Source: Evernia prunastri (Eukaryota; Ascomycota; Lecanoromycetes; Lecanorales; Parmeliaceae). From it: 64,000 nt of DNA. The notes under the pieces were generated by a model that was given only the letters and a program-made list of their open reading frames with translations, made no database searches and was not told the DNA's origin. The position numbers and the translations under genes were made by a program. This document shows positions 54,101-64,000 of the stretch, piece after piece (the first letter of the stretch is position 1; every line of letters starts with the position of its first letter). The DNA lies in contig NKYR01000056.1 in assembly GCA_003184365.1 (NCBI GenBank), positions 164,813-228,812 on the forward strand. Reading direction: 5' to 3'.

Positions 54101-54150
54101 AGACAAAGAACTACCGGGCTCATCGTTACCAGATCTACGCGGTTTAGAAG
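51140..54150 (+). mobile_element. Decayed, truncated Ty3/gypsy retrotransposon (gag, protease, start of reverse transcriptase)
   Basis: Gag is readable from about 51265 with frame changes at the start, then in one frame from about 51651. It includes WAESHPDAIRIL, FRALLCERFPLK and a CCHC knuckle C-x2-C-x4-H-x4-C (LCIKCGHLGHISKDC, about 52308-52352), then a Gln/Lys-rich linker. A retropepsin-like domain follows (about 53440-53800: DQGSDMNAICADL and LSLILGLPWLYSVDA). The region leading into reverse transcriptase then appears (about 53850-54140: RVRIKPDTKPA, RAVVVDKVENP and RITFDYSRADKELPG). In-frame stops at 51993, 52266, 53010 and 53937 fit C-to-T or G-to-A changes of Arg, Gln and Trp codons. 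No catalytic reverse transcriptase, integrase or LTR is seen. Confidence 0.85.
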
Positions 54151-54603
54151 AGAAGGCAATCATTAGGTCCAACATTCTCATGATACTATAATACAAAGGC
54201 CACACGAAACTCGCGCAAAATGCCCTGCCCTCGACGTCTTGCCGAACGAGACTATATGAGGGGCTATACTAGCGCGGCATATCTGAGAGTATGATGTAGC
54301 TCTTGAATGGCACTCTACACAGCTCATAAGCAAACCAGTATCTTGCTCCGGCCGAAGTTCGCCTAATCCTTTGCTTTACATCTAATCCTCTAAGCCCATA
54401 CAAGCCTTCGGGTAGAATATTGAAGAAGGAAAGAGTGCAGAGGTATTTGAAGATAAGCAGCGTTTGCAGGATCTGGGGATATTCACTTCTGGCCTGAGAG
54501 AATGCTACATTTGACACGCGGAGAAGAACGAAGTTCCGATTCAAGTGATTGCTGCTATCGACATACCAGTGTCCCGCATTGAAGTGCCGATAGCGATCAC
54601 TAA

Positions 54604-54870
54604 ATGCCCGCGCACGAAGTTACCTCCAACGACAAGCCCATTGTGTGCCAAGACGAAGCTGCCTGTGATGGCTGTATGCAAGACTTTAGCCTCCTTCAAA
54701 CCTGTCGGCAAATCTACGATGAAGCGCGCTCGGTCCTATACCAAAACAACACATTCGTGTTTTGGGGTTTCGACACCTTTGCCGCCTACTTTGGGTTCAC
54801 CGAAACAACGAACGTCTACATGCCTCGCTCCACGAAACCTAACAGGCTGCGAGCCATCCAGTGCATCTTC
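54604..54870 (+). pseudogene. Fragment of DUF7730-like fungal protein
   Basis: The frame contains DFSLLQTCRQIYDEARSVLY and NNTFVFWGFDTFAAYF, the hallmark of the large fungal family usually annotated as DUF7730 (F-box-like proteins). Before and after it the sequence loses similarity. The gene is a fragment without a credible start or end. It runs into an ankyrin fragment on the other strand. Confidence 0.6.
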
Positions 54871-55131
54871 AAGCACTTCTGCTGCCGCCCGGTGCAGTGC
54901 CGTACTACCATCGCGAGTCTTCAGGTTTACATAAATGTCGACATACTCTAGTAAGAGCTTGACTATCGAGATTTGACAGTATGCCACTGCATCAAACAGA
55001 GCAGTCTCGCCACAGTTGTTCTTCGCATTCAGTTCAACATCGGCACGAGACATCTGCCAAGACTGCGGTCCCACGGAGCGCGTTGTGTGTGCCAACAGCT
55101 GTGACTCCAGTCTCTTGCCTCCTCTCTGCAT
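54860..55131 (-). pseudogene. Ankyrin-repeat fragment
   Basis: On the minus strand, VELNAKNNCGETALFDAVAY, QISIVKLLLEYVDIYVNLK and DGSTALHRAAAE are about two ankyrin repeats. The frame then runs into sequence that belongs to the DUF7730-like fragment on the other strand. It is a stray piece of a larger repeat protein. Confidence 0.6.
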
Positions 55132-56910
55132 GGGATGCCAGGGAAGCCCACGCCGAAATCACTCTTGCGTACCGGAATTGTCGAAGTCGGACATGCTCAT
55201 GGTAAGCTCCAATCACAATCATGGCGGACACCTCGTTACCGCTTTTACCCTGGGCCCCAATCTCTATAGTTTGACGCGATGAGGCACCTTGCCCCACCCA
55301 AGCAACAGGATTTTGCTTTTTATTTGGCATCTCTTGCTATTTGGGCCAGCGTGACGAGAGAAGTCTCTGATGTCCTTTGCAGATCCCTTCGCGACAAGAG
55401 ATGCTGGCTTCGCATTCAATCCGTCTACAGCAATAGCAAGTCCCCAATTCGTCGTCAGAAACCCCCAGGGCTTCCTTGGATCTCGACCCCTCCTTGTCCT
55501 AGCGAGCCTTTGGCTGGAAAAGAAACATGTAGTAGACGGGAAGGTTGTAGAAGTCCCGCTTCGAAGAACAATGTTGCAAGCCCAAGCCGTCCTCCTATGG
55601 AAGCAAATAGTTCATTATCTCAGCGAGTACCTCCGTGGAAAGATCGTCGAGGCCGGCCATATCGTGTGGTGGCAGTACGCGAGGAGACTGTGAGAGGCTA
55701 AATAGAGTGCATATTTCCCATCCTCCAGATCATAGCTAAGCGTTAGATCCTTTACGAACCCTTGCCGCCAGTATCGACTCCCGAACCCTGCATCTACTCC
55801 TCGCAGATGTTTCTATTTCTGGGAAAAAGCTCAGCCCTGCACAGTCGAGCATCGACTTCAGGCTCAACACTAAGCCATCTCAGATCGGGCCGCTCACATG
55901 AAAAATGTACGGTATTTGCGTCCCTGACAGATGAACGACGTATGGGCAGCCCTACACCCGGCGGTGGCGTATAGAGCCAATATAAGAAAGGTGTTACGAC
56001 CAGACTGACCTAGGTTGAGCCTTTCCCTAAATATGAACGAAACTAATCTAAGCGGTGAACAAAACGAACAATGTTTACACTGTTCACTTGGAGCCGTGAA
56101 CGTAGACTAGACACTGAATACAATCTACTTTGTACCAGACCAGCCTAGCACTACCAAGTCTGCTTTACCTTGAGCCTTGACACTCCTCTCCACAAGAACC
56201 AACCAACGGAGTTCACTGCTGTGTATCGAAATACCATTGAGACACGGGAGCCTTGTGACAAAGGGCTAGAAGAGTATACTTTTCTCTCTAGGGGGGTATT
56301 TTTCATGTGCGGGGGGGAGAGTAGTATTTGGATATCTCGAACGAGATTGCTCTCAGGTGTAGGTTGCTTGCGAGGAGATCGTATTGCTTGAGGATGTTCC
56401 CCTACAGACGGTCGGCTTGAAGGAGCAGTGTGGACTCCGAGTACTCTACCCTAATCCTTTAGTGCTGGACATTGCTACCTATTCTCCTTGATCTTTGGCT
56501 TCGATTGACCGCAGGCCGCATTGACTGGAATAAGGGGTTAGGGTGTATCATATAGCTGCTGGCTTGGATCAAGGTGTGAGAGGGTTGAAAAGAAGATGGT
56601 ATGACTAAAGGGCGCGAAAGTCTTGGCAGAGTTCTTGCTAAATTAGCGCCGAATCTTATCCTACGGTATACTCATGAGGAATAGAATTATATGCCTCAGT
56701 ATAGCTAAAGTCGACCGACACGCAGCAGAGCCATTTTCACATCAAATCCACAGAAGACCTAACGGCTTGCTCGCCGCCAGAAAGGACGCCAATTCAATTT
56801 CCGGCTGACACAAAGCCGTTAGAAAGCCATTTCTGCGCCGGTAAAAGAGGAAACGACGACTCCACATTGGTTCAAGGAAATTCCGTTTTCTGACTACGGA
56901 ATTTCTACCA
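55132..56910. other. Gene-free accessory sequence
   Basis: About 1.8 kb with short open frames (for example 55279-55701 and 55370-55693) that I cannot link to any family. A small hairpin, GAAATTCCG / CGGAATTTC, lies at about 56878-56905, just before the long inverted repeat. Confidence 0.4.
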
Positions 56911-57263
56911 GCGGACATCCACCAAGTAAGGAAAGCTGGAGTTGAATTCGGCACGCCGTCCCAAAGCCACTTGTAATAAGGAACAGAAAATGGATGCGAT
57001 GTAATGGTTATTTATAAAGGATTCACGACGTCATGTTGAATCACTTATTGTTAGATCACAGCCTAGTCCTTACATTCTTAATGAGATGTTGTCGTATCAA
57101 AGTGATCTGCATGCATGGCAAGCTCGGGCCATGCTGATTCAAAATGACGTCGTGAATCCTTTATAAATAACCATTACATCGCATCCATTTTCTGTTCCTT
57201 ATTACAAACGGCTTTGGGACGGCGTGCCGAATTCACCTGCAGCTTCCCTTGGTGGATGTCCGC
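56911..57263. repeat. Long inverted repeat (about 130-base arms, 92-base loop)
   Basis: Left arm 56911-57042 and right arm 57135-57263 are inverted copies with few differences. A core of about 64 bases, from TTGTAATAAGGAAC to ACGACGTCAT, is identical. The arms hold GAATTCGGCACGCCGTCCC and TTTATAAAGG. No coding capacity is present. The structure fits a foldback or MITE-like element, or a recent local inversion-duplication. Confidence 0.9.
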
Positions 57264-57555
57264 CGGCTCTTCGCATTCATGCCCACGCCTAATACTTTCC
57301 CGCCGATTGTACCACGTCTTTCCACCAGGACTATAAGGACTCGTGACTGGAACGTTGATCTTGATGCCAGACTCCCAGCTTAATTTCCCTTGAAGCTTCG
57401 ACGAATTGGAGGTCTCTGAAATCCTAGAGCTACCAGCTTACTCGCGCCCAATACTGGGAGTCTCCGTCCAGCTTGCCCCGCTACCAAAGCGCCTCGCAGT
57501 CGTGTACGACTATACAAGCATTTTTACCCACCACGACGGCTTCGAGTCATCAAAC

Positions 57556-58212
57556 ATGGGAGATGATCATGTTGCCATAGCCGCAATCAATTCAGTGGCG
57601 CTCCCCAACGCTATGATTATCAACGACAACACACGGGCCAGCGACAGTGCCATCGAGTATCACGGAAGCAATAACCTTGCGACAATCTTTTGTGAGAATT
57701 TTACTTTTAAGGCCTATGCTCAGGATAACAACCCGGACCGCGAGACTCTCGTAGACATCGTTTCCTGCGAAAAGTCAGCCTATGACAACGCCGCGCCTAA
57801 AGGGTTTCCTACTCATAGCATCGAGCCCGAAATAAGCCAACAACGAGAGTCTGCCGAACCGGATACCGCAACCTCTCAGGTGGGCATGACCGAAAATATT
57901 GATTTTGAGGATTTAGGGCTTGAGAGTAGTCATGATCCCGTGTGCGCGTCGGCTCTCGACGAGTGTCTTGTAAAGGCTGTAGCCAATTCCGAGGAGGCTA
58001 TACCTGAGGCTGTTTTCCTAGATGCCCAAGGCGAGGCCGAGAATACTGACAACGTTTCGGTTGAAGCAGTTTTCGAAGGCCAAGATCCTACCTCAGAAGT
58101 TATTCGTCCTTCGTCTCACCACAACATCTGTCGCCCTATGCGACCTTCTCGTGACATTCATCCCATGGATGTATCTCCGTCCTTTGTATCTGGTAAGCGA
58201 AGGCACGCTTAG
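57556..58212 (+). CDS. Hypothetical acidic protein
   Basis: Open frame from ATG 57556 (MGDDHVAIAAINSVALP) to TAG 58210-58212, 218 residues, rich in Glu, Asp, Ser and Ala. The frame is open back to about 57406 without another ATG. I recognise no domain. A GTAAGC donor at about 58193 could splice it to later sequence (58250-58400 has an open, Ser-rich frame), so the end is uncertain. It may be a transposon-carried or decaying gene. It starts 290 bases after the long inverted repeat. Confidence 0.3.
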   Translation: MGDDHVAIAAINSVALPNAMIINDNTRASDSAIEYHGSNNLATIFCENFTFKAYAQDNNPDRETLVDIVSCEKSAYDNAAPKGFPTHSIEPEISQQRESAEPDTATSQVGMTENIDFEDLGLESSHDPVCASALDECLVKAVANSEEAIPEAVFLDAQGEAENTDNVSVEAVFEGQDPTSEVIRPSSHHNICRPMRPSRDIHPMDVSPSFVSGKRRHA

Positions 58213-60479
58213 TCACTCAAACCTTCTTTCGAAGTTCAGCCGATTATGAGCCAGACGTTTGCTCTATCGGTTGTCATTAAAACCGCAAGGGATCCCCAGA
58301 CTGTCTCTACAAGGGTCGCAGATCCGGGTGTATTAGAGTCTTCGTCATCAGAGAATGATCCTATACAACTTCCTGAGTCTCGGAAGCGTGCGGCAGTCAA
58401 ATAAATCTTGAAAACAGCTAAAAGGGCTAAAGGGTGTAATCGACGTATGTCTCTCGTCTTGACTAGGCCTTACCATTAGCTAACGGAGAGGACAACTTCT
58501 AGTATCTCAAAATCTCAGACCCTGACGATCGACAAAGCTGGCGGAGAAGGAGATGTACCAGCGAGTACCAAACGGCTATGAGACAATTAAATTCCCCTAA
58601 CACTTAACGACGAAACAGCTTGGTCGTAGGCTAAGCGGCATACTCAATGTCTAGATCAGAAATGAGATCAAGCGAGCCTGAGAAAGTGTCCAAATTGGCA
58701 ATTTTATGGCTGTACTTTATCTCCAATAATTACTCGTCCTTTTCAAGTGCCTACACGTACTCTTATAAGCGACTTTTCAGTCCAATTTCTTTACAGAGAA
58801 ATATGCGATTGAAAAGACTCTACTACTTTTCTTACAGGGTTCAGCTCTACCTCTCACTATAGGTTTCTTCGGTGAACGTAGACTCGGATGGGCTAGCTTT
58901 TATCGTAGAGAATCTTCTGGTACTAACAGACAAGGGTGGAGGAAAAGACTCATTCAATGCTCAAGGTGTGGACCGTTGAGCGGGGCTGATGATGGTTGAT
59001 ATGTCTCCGCAATAAGGAACAAGCGAGGGGCATTAAACAGTTTCAGATGACCTGCAATAGACCTGTTTTGCCACCAGATAGCTCTACCTAAGACTCTACC
59101 TTCCCTCTAGCGCTTCCAGTCAGACTCTTGATCTAGAAGTGTTCAACGTCTATGTTTGAGGGCCTTCTTCCTTCTCCAGTTTTGCAGACACTCCAAGGCG
59201 GTGAGATGAGCTCCGTCCACCCAGGACAACGTTAGAGCGTAGTACGCAGGGAGGAGAGAACGAGGAGAGGGCGGCCGCAAGGAGATGACGGTGAAGGTAG
59301 GATTGAGAGTATATATGCTGGCGAAGGAAATGATAGCCAAAGGTATAAGAAGATCGTGATAGTGCATAACCCTTTGGAGGTGCTGAAGCTAAAACCGTTG
59401 GTCTGATGGTTCGGATGTAGGTCTGAGCGAGCAGTCTGACCTACTTTATTTTATTTTTTATTTTTATTTTTTAGCTGGGAAACCTGAAAGGAAATCCCAG
59501 GTGAGAGAATGCAGCAAAAAGAGGATCGTATATGCTGAGGGCTGCACAAGGTCATTCACTAGGATCTCCCTGGCTTGCAAACCCAGTTCCTTCCCTTTCT
59601 CTCCCCAAGACCACCGATTGCCAATCTCCTACAGTTTGACTCATACCAGTTGGCGATCTCTTTCCCCAAGTTCTTTCATTATCTAGTTAGCACTTCTTGG
59701 ACTCCACGGAAACGCGCACTCAAGTTCGGAGTCTCGGCTCAGCTTCCACCAGCGACTCTCCATCGGTGGCCCATCCCCCGACTCGTTGCCTGAACGTCCA
59801 AATAGCGCTCGGCGTGAAGACGAACGAGACGACGTCACTAACTCGAAAGGATAAAGGTCTAGATCGGCCGAGGCACCACGATGTCTCACCCTTGAAAGGA
59901 TGTCACTGGGATAGTGTACGCCTCATCAGGTTAACTACTCAATTCAGGCAGCGCTGCATGCTGAGGTCGTTGCCACGTCAACCCGAATCGGCGCCTGAAA
60001 CCTATACAACCCGAGCTCGACTAGCTTGGCCTAATCAGTCCACGTCGATTCGATGCAAGGAGGGTCAGCAGACCACTAATAGCCCTGTACCGAGCCATGC
60101 GTCCGTAGCGTAGCAAAAGGAAACCTACTGAGCAGAGCGAAACATTTATCCGATTGGCTTTTGTTGCGAGAAAGGCAGCTCCGAACCGGGCTACACTGCG
60201 CTGGTACCCTCGTCATCGCCACGCCGATCGCCCATAGCTCGCAGGAGGGCGGTTATGTCAAGCTAGCTATAACACCAGCCGGGAACCCAAGCTGAAGCGC
60301 AACGGCGAAACGTAGGGACGCGGAGGAGAGGCGAGGATGAGGAGAGGGCGACCGTAGAGCGGAGGACGAGGGCTATGAGGGAGGATTTCGGAGTGTGCCG
60401 GCAAAGAGGATGAATGCTGAAGCACGAAAGATCGCGATTGTGGTGATAGACGGCGGTAGTAGTGTTGGTGTGTCGGATC
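58213..60479. other. Gene-free accessory sequence
   Basis: About 2.3 kb with only short frames. A T/A low-complexity patch (TTTTATTT units) lies at 59445-59475. I see no transposon protein or RNA gene. Confidence 0.4.
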
Positions 60480-61508
60480 ATGCCTGTGCCCTTGACTGGA
60501 ATCTTACGCTCTTCTCGACCTTTTTCTGTGTAGCGCTTGAATCAGTTTCAATCTGCCGTTTCAGTCAATGCATGACAGCTTCTTGGGAGTCCGTACCAGC
60601 GCTAGAGCATCCAGCCTTTATAAAGTCACTATTTGCTGAGTCGACCACGAACCATATCAGATCGCATTGATCGGCAGAGCTAGTCAAAGTCAAATGTGTG
60701 TAGGCCATATCGAATTTCTTGTACACCATGATCCTTGTTGATAGTCGCTTGGTTGAATTCGATACAGAAATCAGCCTGATGCTCTGCACGTTTCGCACAA
60801 GCTTTATCGAGATCTTCGTAGCCCTGCCGTGAAGCCTGTCCTATGACCTTTTATCTTTCCACCTCTTGGTAAGCCTTTTGAGGAGCTGCCGTCTGTCTTC
60901 GTGAATTCAGAGAGGTCGAGTTCAATACTAGGGTAGGTAGCGTTCGGGACTCGTCGTTCAATGATCGAAGGGCAGTAAGGATCTTGTCAAGGTGTGGTTT
61001 CGAAAAGCTGAAGCGAAACTTTTGAGCTACATGGCACCTCCATGGCTTGCTTTCAATGGGATCCTTAGTCACACAAGACTCATGTCAGCAAGCTTCCTTC
61101 AGAACTATTGGCTCTAACAGGTGAGTAGTTACCCAGAGAATTCTAGTCGATTGTAGTCTCAGGGCCTTAAATTTTCATCTCCACTGTTCCAAAGCATGCT
61201 CTTCCAGACTTGCCCAGCAGCTGATAGAGCTGTAGCTTCAACTCTTTGTCTGATCATAAAGGGTGCTCGGACTCGTCGAGCATCCTGGAGCCGATATTGT
61301 GACCGACGCGTTCCTCAAGCAGGATAGGGTATTGGTTCTTAAACATGGCCTTCTAGATACCTAGAAGTTTTGGGAAAGAATCTACGTCCTTTGCAAAGTT
61401 TCTGCAGCGTTTGAAAGGCCGTACGATGCCATCGAAGTTTTCAGCAGCAAATATAAAGAGCGGAAATATCCCGGGCGCCAAGGCCGCCACTGCCTCGACT
61501 CTAGACAT
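60480..61508 (-). pseudogene. Decayed DUF7580-like fungal protein (immune/cell-death associated family)
   Basis: Read on the minus strand from ATG at 61508: MSRVEAVAALAPGIFPLFIF, then RPFKRCRNFAKDVDSFPKLL, a stop, and KAMFKNQYPILLEERVGHNI..RMLDESEHPL. After another stop come KELKLQLYQLLGKSGRACF and further on KFRFSFSKPHLDKILTALRSLND. The order (short hydrophobic start, helical block, FKNQ..LL and MLDD..HP motifs, then F..SK..LD..I..LR.LN) is that of the large fungal family annotated as DUF7580. Several stops and frame changes make it a pseudogene. It is divergent from the NACHT pseudogene 288 bases away. Confidence 0.6.
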
Positions 61509-61795
61509 CGCAAATACATATATTTAAGGACTCGACGATGAGATCTCACCGTGGTGGGACATTGCCAGAGTAAGTCGCTTCGGCTTGGGTGCCCAGAGCA
61601 CAGCCCATCATGCATGTCCTGGCCTACCACAGCCTCAGAAGGCGACGAGGCTGTTATGCAGGGTACGATAGCGACGAGGCTGGCAGCCCCGACGAAGAGA
61701 ACTCCTGTTCTGTGACTCTTTAATCCATCATCTTTGCTAACTATTCTCCAAGACAACAGTCACCCTAAACAATACCGAGACCGAGATCGACTTCG

Positions 61796-62942
61796 ATGGC
61801 TGAGCCGCTCTCCGTCGCGGCAAGCGTGGCGGGGTTGATCTCGCTAGGAATCCAAGCTACGCAGTCGCTGGTCGACTTCTATAATTCATACAAATGCCGA
61901 GACTCGGACCTCGTCCACATGACTGAGAGGCTTGATGGCCTCCTAGACATCTTTCAATGTCTTACAAAGACACTATCAGATCGCGATTTTGAAGCAGACG
62001 AACGAGGATTAATCGAGAGCATCGAGACGTCGATCAAAAACTGCGAAGAATGAATTCAAGAGCTGCAGGATGAGTGTCAGAAGTTTAGCAAAACCTCCTT
62101 ACAATGAGTCAAGGCTGCTATCAGAGTTGCGAGACGTCGAGTGACATATCCTTTTCGACGGAGCACCCTGCAGAAGCTTGATGAAGATGTCGATAAAATA
62201 CGTGTTAATCTGTTCTCTGCGCTGGACGTGCTACAGCTCAAGGATAACAAGAGAATTCAAGACGACACCACGGAAATAAAAGTTCGCTTGGACTTGGTCA
62301 GGACCAGTCAGATTTCATCGAATCTTCGTGGCTGGCTGAATGCACCTGATGCCACCATCGACCACAATGCGGCGTGCAGAAAGAAACACCCTGGTATGGA
62401 GATGTGGCTCGTCAAGAGCCTCCAATTTTCGAGATGGCTGACAGAAGAACTCCATTATATGGCTGAATGGATTTGCGGGTCCTGACAAGTCGGTCTTGTG
62501 CTCAACAGCGTTACAGTTCGCTCTGCGGCATCGAAGATCAGACCCCAGCGTCGGCATTGCCTTCTTCTATTCTACCTTCAACGATAAGTCAAAACAGAAT
62601 GAGTCGGCTATGCTACGAGCACTGCTGCTACAATTGTCGAGTCAGCTTCAAGACGACCATGCGGATCTTACCCGGCTGCATGATTCATACAAAACCGGCG
62701 TATCTCCGTCGCCCATACTGATTGACTATTTACAGCGCTTGATTCAGAGGTTCCACCATGTGTATATCCTATTGAACGCCCTTGATGAGAGTCCTCGGAA
62801 TGGACCACGAGAGGATGTGCTTCGTGCGTTAGAGGCAACCGCTAATGGAATGCCTCATTGGACCCACGGCGACTCAGGGAACAAACAAGTTACTTATATG
62901 AATCAAAGCGCTCACAATATTGTGAAAAAGTCTGATGAATGA
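61796..62942 (+). pseudogene. Decayed NLR-like gene: fungal N-terminal domain plus NACHT
   Basis: Starts MAEPLSVAASVAGLISLGIQ, the typical N-terminal domain of fungal NACHT/ankyrin proteins, followed by a helical region to about 62330. Two in-frame TGA codons (62051-62053 and 62105-62107) stand where Trp is expected (CEE-W-IQEL, SLQ-W-VKAA). At about 62440-62465 the frame shifts by one base, then continues with WLNGFAGPDKSVLCS (a Walker A with the usual Gly/Cys replaced by Pro-Asp), IAFFYSTFND, LLLQLSSQLQ and YILLNALDESPRNGPREDVL (Walker B region). After about 62890 similarity fades. Such proteins are STAND NTPases acting in non-self recognition and cell death. Confidence 0.75.
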
Positions 62943-63807
62943 TGATCATCCAATACGGTACGTACGAAGCTAAATACTCTGGTCAAGGAGTGGCGGAGAA
63001 GAGAAGCTAAAGAGAACTCGCGGCGCCCAAGCATGAAATTCGAGTTGCTACTGAATAACTACCGAAAAAGGTAATCGGATGCCCCAACAGTCAAGCATGC
63101 CATGCACTCGTACCTTTTATTCAACAAGGCCGTCAGACCAACATCAGACGGTGGTTCAAGTGGCCCGTTTCTCAGCCACAGCGAACCCCAATGCAGATTC
63201 ATCTTCAAAATGATCCCCTCTATCACCCTTACGCGCTCTTATATTTCCTTCGCCACTTCCATCAGTATAGCTCACCCTCTCCAAATCCCTCAATCCAACC
63301 ACCGAACCACCCAAGCCGATCGCTATCTTCAAAACCCCCTTCCTTCAGATACAGAATCCCCCACCTCGAAACGCACTACTTCCGTGATCTCATCAGCGAA
63401 CCATTCTACTTGCTTCATTGGTCAAGACAAGAGAAGGACAAGGCCCACGTGACCTGCTTCTTCGAGCAAAAGCCAAGTAACGTCGGGGCCATCCTTGGTG
63501 GGAGCCGGATACAGGTATGCAAGAGGAAGTCATGTCCAGTGCACATTTGATGTGAAACAAAGAACTTCGTGGTCGACGAGAGTTCTCCTATGGTAGAGAC
63601 TCGCTGGATCCACTACTGACTACCCACATCTACTTCTGGGATATATCAAACGCATCCAAAAGTAATCCTGAGGGGGGTCAAGCTTGAAAATGTAGGTAAT
63701 CTGTATTTATACACCTACATCTGCGCCAGGAGAGAAGCCGGAAGTGGAGGAGCCAGAAGTGGGAGGCGTCCAGAATTGGATTGGGAGGGTCCAGAATTGA
63801 AGCCCAG
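62943..63807. other. Unassigned sequence between NACHT pseudogene and ankyrin frame
   Basis: About 865 bases with short frames (63102-63452 and 63191-63550) that match nothing I know. They may be eroded middle parts of the NACHT gene. Confidence 0.35.
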
Positions 63808-64000
63808 ATGGCAAATACCACGCAAATCGACCTTTTCTGTAACGGTCTGATAGGAGTGAGGCCAGCAATTGAACCATCACAACAACAATTACTGGCTGGG
63901 ATGGTAAGCGCCGCTGCTTTAGGGCATACAGCAGTAATAGAGAGATTGCTCCAACAAAAGGCCGATGTCAATGCTGCTGCTGCTGGTAAATATGGCAGAA
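63808..64000 (+). CDS. Ankyrin-repeat coding sequence, running off the right edge
   Basis: An open frame from ATG 63808 to the window end reads MANTTQIDLFCNGLIG, then SAAALGHTAVIERLLQQKADVNAAAAGKYGR, a clear ankyrin repeat and the start of a second. It could be the repeat part of the NACHT gene upstream or a separate gene. The edge prevents a decision. Confidence 0.55.
   Translation, partial: MANTTQIDLFCNGLIGVRPAIEPSQQQLLAGMVSAAALGHTAVIERLLQQKADVNAAAAGKYGR

Noticed and set aside
55279..55701. Two overlapping plus-strand frames (140 and 107 residues)
   Set aside because: Neither shows a family signature; one may be a gene remnant, but nothing supports it.
59143..60481. Short frames on both strands (for example 59143-59367, 59697-60113 and 60263-60481)
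   Set aside because: No recognisable motif and no consistent splicing model.

Overview
This window is nuclear DNA from a filamentous ascomycete (Pezizomycotina). Most genes are broken by several introns of about 45-60 bases with GT..AG ends. The proteins have their best recognisable relatives in that group (UBP2-type deubiquitinase, Vps74, Gpi1, Msh2, complex I subunits). The transposon-rich part carries a clear repeat-induced point mutation (RIP) signature. I cannot place it to genus. No tRNA, rRNA, CRISPR or prokaryotic operon structure is visible.

The left part (1 to about 37.8 kb) is ordinary, gene-dense housekeeping DNA. In order it holds: the end of an unknown gene (+), tubulin cofactor C (-), complex I NDUFA11-type subunit (-), UBP2-like deubiquitinase (+), SURF6/Rrp14 (+), a conserved low-complexity fungal protein (-) with a 4.9 kb upstream gap full of microsatellites, Vps74/GOLPH3 (-), mitochondrial acyl carrier protein (-) divergent from the complex I TYKY/NDUFS8 subunit (+), a GH18 chitinase (-), an OCH1-like mannosyltransferase (-), MSH2 (+), two tandem weakly similar genes of an unknown family (+), a cysteine-rich unknown protein (+), and GPI1 (-) with a small membrane-protein gene ending 19 bases in front of its start. 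I rebuilt exon structures by hand; in every multi-exon gene given with exons the phases add up to an open frame.

The right part (about 37.8 to 64 kb) is an accessory and transposon compartment. It opens with an AT-rich, RIP-mutated block. Into this block a 5'-truncated LINE (14-base target duplication) and a solo LTR (5-base target duplication) inserted later and stayed unmutated. Then come a second LINE, a 14-base assembly gap flanked by the same roughly 170 bases on both sides, a decayed dynamin-like (SLIP-GC type) GTPase, an internally deleted Ty1/copia element with a half-tRNA primer site, an intact single-exon gene for a class III aminotransferase-like protein with cysteine-rich ends, a decayed Ty3/gypsy element, DUF7730-like and ankyrin fragments, a 130-base-arm inverted repeat, and at the right edge a divergent pair of decayed fungal immune/allorecognition-type genes (DUF7580-like and NACHT) followed by ankyrin coding sequence running off the window.

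Functionally, three complex I proteins, two Golgi/ER glycosylation proteins plus Vps74 (which retains Golgi glycosyltransferases in yeast), and GPI-anchor synthesis occur in the left part, but I see no reason to call them a cluster. The most unusual items are the aminotransferase-zinc fusion, the layered transposon nest, the graveyard of NLR/GTPase-like genes, and the GPI1 tandem.
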